Source of the DNA: Aulostomus chinensis
Lineage: Eukaryota > Chordata > Actinopteri > Syngnathiformes > Aulostomidae
Direction: 5' to 3'
Assembly: GCA_037954235.1 (NCBI GenBank)
Contig: JBBMOA010000013.1
Coordinates: 23,183,692-23,247,691, forward strand
Length of the DNA: 64,000 bases
Below the pieces are notes generated by a model. It was given only the letters and a program-made list of their open reading frames with translations, was not told the origin of the DNA and made no database searches. Numbering within the stretch: position 1 is the first letter of the stretch; each line of letters opens with the position of its first letter. Of the stretch, positions 49,901-59,400 are shown in pieces. Both the position numbers and the translations under genes were made by a program.

Positions 49901-52900
49901 TTTAATAGTTTGCTGTTGGTTGTCCATTAACAAAAGAACTGGACACATTAATATCTCAGTAAACAGACCTCGAAAACTGGCTTCAATTCATTTCCGCCTA
50001 TGTGTTTGAGTATTCTTAAACATGCTGTTTAATAAAAACTAAAATCCGAATGTGCAATGGAAATCTTTCAGGTGAATCTTTTTGGGGATATGAGCCAACA
50101 TTTACATCCCTACTGTTACCCTGAGTATAAAAAGTAATCATGTTAATTTTGTTGATGAAAATGAGACAGAAACGCTCAGAAAACCCTGTTCCAGACTCTG
50201 TCTCTTACAAATGAAACAGGAGTGAACAATAATAAATCCTTTTGTGTGAGTTTTAGTGAGTAAAACTGGCTTGTGAAGTAAAAAAGCAGCAGTTTTCTCT
50301 GACTAAGATAAGAAAAAAGTGCTCAGAATTTTACTCAACTGAAACTTGACTAAAATAAATAATAAAGAAAGGATTAGGATGGTGTCCTCGTTCATTTTCC
50401 TCATATTTACATTTCATCTCTGATACAGGATTTAGACTAAATAAAAAAAAAAATAGATGCCAAATTTTGCACAAATCATTGAGCAGTGTCTCTATTACTC
50501 TGGATAATGCCGAACAAGCTGTAGTGGCCTAGTTCTTTGGTTAAAAGTAGTTCCAGTAAAATGGCGAGTCTGTGCCAAGACAGCGTTTGTGCTGTTGGGT
50601 CTGTCAAATGATCTATTTCTGCAAATACTGAATTAAATTTAACCTTGTTGTTATTGAATGGCAGCAGAAACGTCACTAGCTGGGTGTATAAAAGGAAATC
50701 TCAAAGTCAGATGAATAGAAATAAAGACAGAAGAAGTTCAAAATGCTTTATTTTTTTCGTGTGACTGTGAATCGACCCTTTAAGTCACGCGTTAAATAGA
50801 TGGGATACACGCTGAATAATTACCTCTTGAACAGTACGGCCCTATGAATCCTGGGAAGCAGTGACAGGATCCTGCTACACACTCTCCGTTCCCATAACAG
50901 TTGTGTGTGCATTCTGTGACAGACTCTGTGGGAACAGCAATATGCAAGTCAAACTATTAATAACCCATCAGACTGTCATATTACAGCAAATCTGGGGAGG
51001 AAGAAAATAACAGTTGACAACTTCAGAGTTAGCGAAAAACTGTCACAACCTTTTCTTTTACTCCTGCATGAATCTAGAATTTCTAAGCATCCCTTATTTG
51101 CAGCACTTGTATGACACATAGCATACATTTACAGCTATTTGTCCATGTCCCACTAAGGTCTAAGCCTCCATAACATGTTTGATGCAGTCCAACTGCTCCG
51201 GTCTAAACCACACAGGCATTTTAAATTAGACCAAATAATTCAATTTCCTTGACACATTTTCTGTTTCTCCTGTCTCCTCTGCCGCTTCCTCTTCCCCCCG
51301 AACCCCTTGAATGACTGATCATGCCCACACAAGCCATGCAATCTTCAGACTGTTTACAGCTAAAATCCTCTCTGAGTTGAAGTTAATCTGACATATCCTA
51401 CAGAAAGATCTTGTGTTCATTCAACAGACCGTTGCTTATAAAGGGCACCCCCAAAAGACTGGGGCCTTCATTTTGATCAGTGTTAAGAGGGCAACTTCTT
51501 CTTTTTTTTGTTTGTTATTACTCCGTCTTGTCTTGGATCTTCAAGAAGGGGGTGGTGGTCCCAGGCAATTTTGACCTCACACATCGATACCTTCATATTT
51601 GTGAGGCTGGATCAATGCTACTCCCCGAAGGAAATAGAATAAAAAAACACTCTACTGGTGTTTTTCCTGCTTCAAAACCCACAAGGAAATTTCACAGACT
51701 TCAGAACACTGAAAGGGTTGTTAGAAGAAAGGATCAATGTCATGTATGGTCTTATGTTATAGTATTGAGCACAATAATCCACCGTCACCCAACAAAAAAA
51801 CTAAAACTGCCTCCCAGGTGGCTTAAAACAACGGTGGCTAGTTTGTGCATCATTTTCAACAAACCTATGTTTGTTCCTGCAGCTGTTTAAGGAAATTAGA
51901 GCCCTCCAAACATGTCATTACTTATCATTCCAATCACACTCATCAGCATTCTCAGCAGATGTGTGTGTGTGCGTGTTCGGCTCCTACCCTGGATGATGGT
52001 GTTGTATGACACTGCCTCCACATTCCGTCCGTCATTATAAAACGCCAGGTGCCACACCCCCGAGTCCAGGTACTGGATGAACCCAGCTTGGTGGACGGTG
52101 ACCTGATGATCCAGTCGGGCTCTTGTCTCGGGTTCATTCTGAGTCCGCCGTTCTTTAGCGATGAGCCGGCTGCCATCTAAGAGCTCTACAAAGTCATACT
52201 GCAAAACAGCACGCAGAACAGATTTCCAGCACATGATTATTTAAATGCTCGTCTAATTAAAGTGAAAAAATGAAAGAGTTCAAAACACTTTCTTCTATTG
52301 AGTCTCCTCAGAGGAGAGCTCTTCTGATGGTTACACCACCAGAACAGATTTGTGTACAGAGCAAATATTTAAGGATAATAAATGCTGATTTTTCAGTGGG
52401 AAGTATTTGGAGTTGGAAGATGTTAATCAGAGAGTTTGTTTGTAAGCTGTTGTACTGATGAAGATGATAAGGCTCTAAGGGGGAAATCCTCACTCCAGAA
52501 AGCATGGTGCTCACTGATAAATGTGCAAGCTCAATGTGCTTAAAATAATTTGTTAAATTAATATTGATAAGGCGCTGTGTCGATGAAAACATCAAATGCT
52601 GGTGTACCTGCTATCAAGATACAGGGTAAATGACTTGAAAAACAACACCAATAAAAAGAAGCCTCTACCCCAAAAGAATACAAAACCAATATGCTGTATC
52701 TATTTTATTCTCAATAAAAGCATAATTTGGGCCGAATTTGGGCCAAAGCTGACGCGCAATCAAAGACGACAGATCTCTCATTCATTTAAATGAGCCCTTT
52801 AGCTGCGAGGGTCTACACGGCAGGAGATCAGGCTGGAAGACGTCCACAGGAAGAAGCATTTCATTCTGGCTTACCGCGTAGCCTTCAGCTGCTGAACCTT

Positions 52901-53371
52901 CCTCAGCTGTACAACCCTGAAGGAGCACAACATTTCGCATGCAATTGGCACACTGCTTTTAAGTGCATAACTCTACCATCTTAAGGTCTTGTGATGTTCC
53001 TGCTCACAACATAAATCACCTAAATGGGCCACGTAGGGACACGCCCACACCGCTGCACAACCACCACAGTAACTGTTTTAGTCCGACTCCAGTCCAATAC
53101 GATTAACTAACGGACTTTGCAGACCATCAGTTTTTTTGTTAGGTTTTTATTTACATGAGAGGAATACTGCTCAGGGACTGCAGATGTAAATTAGCTTATA
53201 GCCAGTGCCGGTGCAGCTAAGACGTGGTGCATTGTACCCGTCAAATAAATAAATAAATAAATCAGCAGATATGGTAATTCTAAAGTTAACGCTTAGCTAA
53301 TATTTCCATCAGACTTTTTTTCCACCAGGAACAGACAGATATACAACATGAACACAATGCATACATACATA

Positions 53372-53432
<61 letters not shown>

Positions 53433-56400
53433 AAAAGGCACAGTAAATACCTCAGGCATTTCTTTCTTTGCTTTCAGTGGAAAATCCATCACAGAACTCT
53501 CTACATCCACTTTTTCTGCAACAAGCATTGATTTACTGTATAAACAAGGAGTAAAGAATGATCTCTACAGAATGAAATGATTTAAATGGTGCATCTGTCC
53601 TCACAGCACCTGCTCAACATCTGAACCACATTTTGACTCGAGCTGCAGTGCGCAGTACCCACGCGAGCTACGGGGTGCAGTGGAGCACAAGAAGTTGTTA
53701 GCTACACAGATGCAGTGAGCCTATGGTGCAGACTCCTGACGGGAACAGAGGCTGTGTACAACTTCAGATGCATACAGATTATATTTATTCAAATTGTGTT
53801 GGAAGATCTCAGACTTTAATACAGCCATAATGCTAAATATGTCTAACAACCTGACCCTGGTAAAAAAAAAAAAGAAAAAAAAAAAGGAATGAATTAATTT
53901 TAGTTTGGGTAGTGCAGTCTTTATTTAAGAAAACTTTTGATGAAAGGGTGTTTTGGATGAAACTCAACTCCCTCAGTGCTGCATGGCTCGGAAGTCTTTT
54001 TGCATAATATTATGATGTTACGTATCACCTGACCTTTAGCATAAAATGTCCTCAGGCTATTAGTGCCACATCTTGTTGTAATTACTGTCTTAATTCCAGT
54101 GCTAAGGCCAACAGCTTGCGACCTTGGCATCTGACGCTTGATATGTACACCGATGCCGTGTTTGTTGAATGACAATAAAGCAAGGCTAAGTCTAAGTCTG
54201 ACTACCAAAGTGTCATCAGTTCATCCTTGAGTCCAAAAGAATATTTGCACCAATTTTAAATAAAGTCAAAGGCATTCCCTTTCAGGTTTTGCTGAGATGT
54301 TCCACACACAAGGACAAAGGTTTTGTTTTATTGAAGCCTAGTTACCTTTTTATCTTCTGCAGGCAAAATGTTGTCAATTTATCTTTAAAATCAAGTGAAC
54401 TTTTGCAGAAATCCCATCAAATAGATGGTTACTGAGGTTGAAATAGCAAAGCTGCTCCAGGAGGCAGATGTTGCGGTTCAGTGTCTTGATGAAGGACACA
54501 ATGACATGGACAATAGGAGCCAGAGATTGAACAACCAACCCCGCAAGTAGTCGACAACAGGCTCTTGCAACATCCACCAACCCCCCCCCCCCCCCCCAAC
54601 CATTTTAAGATGGTCAAGGCTATGTTGTTACTGGCTGCTTCTGCCCCCTAGTGGTGAAAATGAATGCAGCTTGACATTAGTATGCACACAACATTCGGCC
54701 ATGTAGAAACACAATGGCCTTCAAGATGGCTGGAAGAAAGGGATAAGGAAATACATTAAAACAGGATTTAGTGCTCAGGAATGTGACAAACATGGACCCG
54801 AGCAACCTTTCAGTTGACTTGCAAATGACAGGAAAGAGAGCATTAAGAAGAGGGCAGGTGAAGTCAACACTGTGATTTAAAACCCTTTAAGTAAAGAAGG
54901 GGGCAGGGGAGGGAAATTAACCTGGCGGAAGTTGAGTTCTTTGTGTTGTTGGCTTGAGGCGAAAGTAATAAAACAGTTCATTCCACGAGCTGGCCAACTG
55001 CATACATCTCGATTAGCTGGTGTAAAAGCCCCCCATCTCCACCCCCAGCCCCCACCAGCCCCCAGTTGCGCTCAGTACAACAATACCAGTGAATAACAGC
55101 CAAGAGATGGAGTGTGGAGAGACCACTAGATGCCCCCACGGACAGAAGAGGAACACTCCTAGCCTATAAATTTCATCAGCCTTTAGATTGAGTGAACTTA
55201 GTCTGGCACTTGATAACAACCAAGTACCAATTCCTGAGAAAAAAAAACAACAAAAAACACCACAAAAGTTTGTTTCTTCTGGCTTGATTGTTTGGTCTTG
55301 AGAGGTCCAGCACAGACAGAGACTCAATAGCAGATGGAAGAAGTCTATATTTGAGAAGGTGGAAAGGCTGTTGCACTTAAATGTTGTCTTGTCTTCCAAG
55401 CTGTGAATGGGACAGTCAATATCTCTCATTGGGGTCTTTCATGCTCAGTTAAGTAAATGCATTGATTTGTGCCCCTGGTACCTGAACAGAATGTAATTTG
55501 GAGATGGCCACAACAGGTGCTGTGTCCAGCACTGACAAGCATGAGAGTCTGTGCAACAATTACCTCTGACATAATGTAGTCTCGTCAATTAGCGACCTTT
55601 TAGGCTTTGATTTTGTTGGTTTTCTTTCTTTCTTTTTTTTTCACCTTGAAAGTACATAACAGCTCACCTGTCACTGGCATACCTCTCCTCCATCAAAGAG
55701 TGGCCGTAACTGTCTACACTTGAGTGAAGCCCATCTTTACTAAGAGAGACTGTGGAGAAGGTGAAGCTAAGAGCTTTTGCAGTCAAGTGTGGTGGAAAAT
55801 AGCCATTGTCTGAGTGCTTCCATCACCACACATCGGACGTTCAAATGCCCAGAAATGTCATTCAAGTGACACATCAGACATTTTGGAAACACTTCAGTTT
55901 GCAAATGGCAGACATTTAGTGGAAGTGTAAGACGTACCCCCCCCACACACACACACACCCATCACCACCACACACGCACGCACGCGTGGGCGAAACGAAG
56001 CTGAGAGGAACAGGCTGAAGCTAAAATATTGACATTTCTAGTTTAGAAACTGAACATTAATCTGACATTAAAAAAAAGAGTACATCATCAGGGCAAATGA
56101 AAAAAGCTTTTCAAAAATGACATATCTTGTTGCTGATAGGTAGAAACCCAGTATGTCCAAAATGTTTACATTTCATGAAATTAATTAACCTAATCTGAAC
56201 ATAATTTACTGAACTGTGTACCTCAGAAAATGTCAGATGCAATCACCAGCGAGAGGGTGTCAGCTCAAGCCAAAGAACAATTTTGAAGACCCTCCAGCAG
56301 ATTTCCAGTGTGACCGACAACACTGATTTATAAAAGAAGTGATGAAATATAATGATAGAAGTTACGTTTAAAACTGTCAGTTTGTTGAATCAAAATTAGA

Positions 56401-59400
56401 AGTAGCTGTTTTCCCCATTGCTTTCACTGTGACTACACTGACTAGACAACCAAAACAAGGACAAGAGGCAGGAAAAAGGGACAACATTTAAAATGATTAT
56501 TTACACATATACGGTATGTACATAATTATAAGTGTGTCCGACAAGAGGACAGTAGTGCAAAAGTAGTGCAGAGTGCAAAGATGATGGAGAGTGCAAAATG
56601 AGAATAAATGTGTTCTAAATATTTATTATTCAGCTTGAGGTAGGTGGAACATAGTGCATTTTCAATGAGTGGAAAGTTATTAGAATAAATATGGAATTAT
56701 CAGCAATAAATACGCCGTTAAATGTTCTAATGGCGTAGCTTCAGCAGGTGATTAGTGTTCCTGGTTTATTTTATGAGGGTTGTTCCCACACTGAACTGAT
56801 TTAAACGTTCATCAGAGGGATGGACACTCACTTTCATCTGCTCTTGAAAACCCTTCAATTATACATGTATGAGCTCCGCTGAGAGGTTTTAATTTTGTTA
56901 CTTCATGGTTTTGGTTCACTGTTCCAACTCTCATCATCCAAAAAAAGTGTAGAAATTCATAAATATGTTGTTTCTTTGCCTCTTTTATGCCACTCCCACC
57001 CAAAAAAAATAAATTAAAAATAAATGTTGGGTTAAAGACACAGTGAAATGCCATCATGATGTTTTTAATCTGATGTCATTCTTTAAGGAAAACAATACTG
57101 GATAGGAAATAATAGCAATTAAAACAATTGGGGTATCAATTAAAGACAAAAGCTGTCTGATTGGAGTCGGTGGAAGAGATTATCTACCATTTAACATGAC
57201 ATTAAACTTTGACCATTTAGGGCACAATTAAGTCACACAATACAGTGTATTGTGTTTACCAATTTAGCTCAGTTTCCACGCATTTTTACTTTTACCTTTG
57301 TGACAAAACAACAACCAAACTGACATTAGTCAACATAAAACACCGGTATTACTTGCTAACATGTAAAGTTGTAGTATATTTAACCAAGAAAATCTGGTTT
57401 ACAGAATTTACCCGCATATCTTAATCTATATGGATTTTTTTTAAAACTTTTCTGATGAAATCAGAACTATGTGACATGTATGAGCAATAGAATATATAGA
57501 AATATAGCGCCAAATTCATCTAGCATCAGCCAAGGTAAAATACTGGTCGTAATCGCAAGTAAGTTAGATTGTAGTGAATATCTAATCAAGAAATAGGACA
57601 TTGAATATTTTGATAAAAAAAAAAATCCAGAAATAGAAACATATTTTTCAGTTCACAGTTACATGTAGAAGTTGCAAAAAGTGTCTGTTCAGGGGTGCCC
57701 AATCTTAAAGAGATTCACCCGATAAAAACGCAGACGAAAGAATCTCCTACCTGTGTGTGAGATGGAGCGAGGCCTTTCCTTCCGTAGACTCCAATCAGAG
57801 CGTTCTTCTGCACAGAAATGTTAAACTTGAGGAACCGCGGTTGCTCCATACTAAGATGGGAACGCCAGAACACTCCTGGTGGGACATTTTGACCCACCCT
57901 CTTCCCGATGTCGACCTGTCCCGTATCGATGGAGTTGTTCTCCTGATGGAGAATGCTACTCCTTCCTGAGGAAGACAATAACCACACCAACAGCAGGATC
58001 ACATCAGGTCTTTCAAACAGCACAGTTCAGGTGACATGCTATAAATCTGCCATCACGTGAGTTGAAACCGTCACACTCGCATCCAAAATGTAATTTTAGA
58101 TACTGTGTAAGTCCTTGATCTCTGGGTATCCATAAGTATCTTTTGCTTTATAGCACAATCTTATTCCTTTAGTCAGAGACTGAACTGTCATATCTCTTTG
58201 AACTGAGAACCGGCCGAGCAACACAGGGCTAAATGTTACGCTTCCCTTTGGCCATAATGCACTGCTCACTGAAAGAAAGAACAGATATAATTGGCTTTTT
58301 ATAAGACTATAAAAGGCTGAATCTTCCATCGTTTGGTACTGGTGACTCATAGAGTAGGGCTTCATATCAGATAAGGCTAAATGGAATCTGTCAGATATAC
58401 TGAGGGCTGCCACAGCAATAACATCAAATCAAAACAATTTGGCGAATAATGTCCTTAAACCTCTACAGTGAAAACGATGGAAAGGCTGGTTTTATAATGA
58501 GTCATGCTCACATAATAAACTGCAGTCTTTGATGAGCATGTATAAGAACAGACATTAGCGCTTCGGAGAAAAGTCAGGAAGGTGTTAAATCATCTCTGCC
58601 TTAATAGAAGGAATGCAGCTGTGCACTTTAATCTACTGTTTCGGTTATTTTTAACTTGTTAGATGGATGATATACAGTTGCGCTCCCACATCATAGCAAC
58701 TCAACCTTTGCTCTCAACAACTAGATCTGGAGTGTGGTCACTGGTCCGCCTGTCATTCTTTATATTCACACCTACAGAAAAGTAATGCATGCATCATAAA
58801 CCAGTGGCAAAAGATTTGAAGCAGATTTATTTATTTGTAATTTAACCCTACCCATAATCTTTCCCTAACCTTAAAGGTAATAGTGCATTTTATTAGCAAA
58901 TAAATTAACATCCCTTGCAGCCCAGCCCTTGGCGTTTCTTTGCATTGCACAGCGGGCTACATGGACTCCTTATATTACTGCACATCTTAAGAGCAGAGCA
59001 CATTCACCATGGACTTACGATGGACAAGGCAGCTACCAGCACTCAGCTAACTTGAATGTGGATAAATAATTTAATCATGTGATCTTCTAGTCTTTTCAAA
59101 CTTTAGCAGACTATGTAGATTAAGTTACAGCACTCAAACAGGTCATGCAAGGTCAGGTGCAGGGATAATGTAATGCTTGTGTTTCCACAACTCAACAATG
59201 ACACAATTATATTAAAAACTGCATTTTCCACTGAGAATAAAAGGAATTACTGGTATTTTGCTTCAGGCTCTCACTGCCGGGGTCTGCATAGGCACATTGA
59301 TCGCTCATGTTGCTGGACATTTATTGGATTGTGTGCGGTAACTTTTTGTAGGATATTACACAATTGTTCATTTAAATAACATGCACCAGTATACTGTGTC

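Larger units (their letters stand above)
52199..57750 (-). other. Intron between exons 2 and 3
   Basis: 5.6 kb, phase 0. Contains (TA)n (53362-53429), an A-rich block (53862-53885), a retroposon-type tail (54030-54210), poly-C (54581-54597), a CTCF-like motif (54641-54654) and a CA/CACG-rich stretch (55938-55987). No exon seen. Confidence 0.85.
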
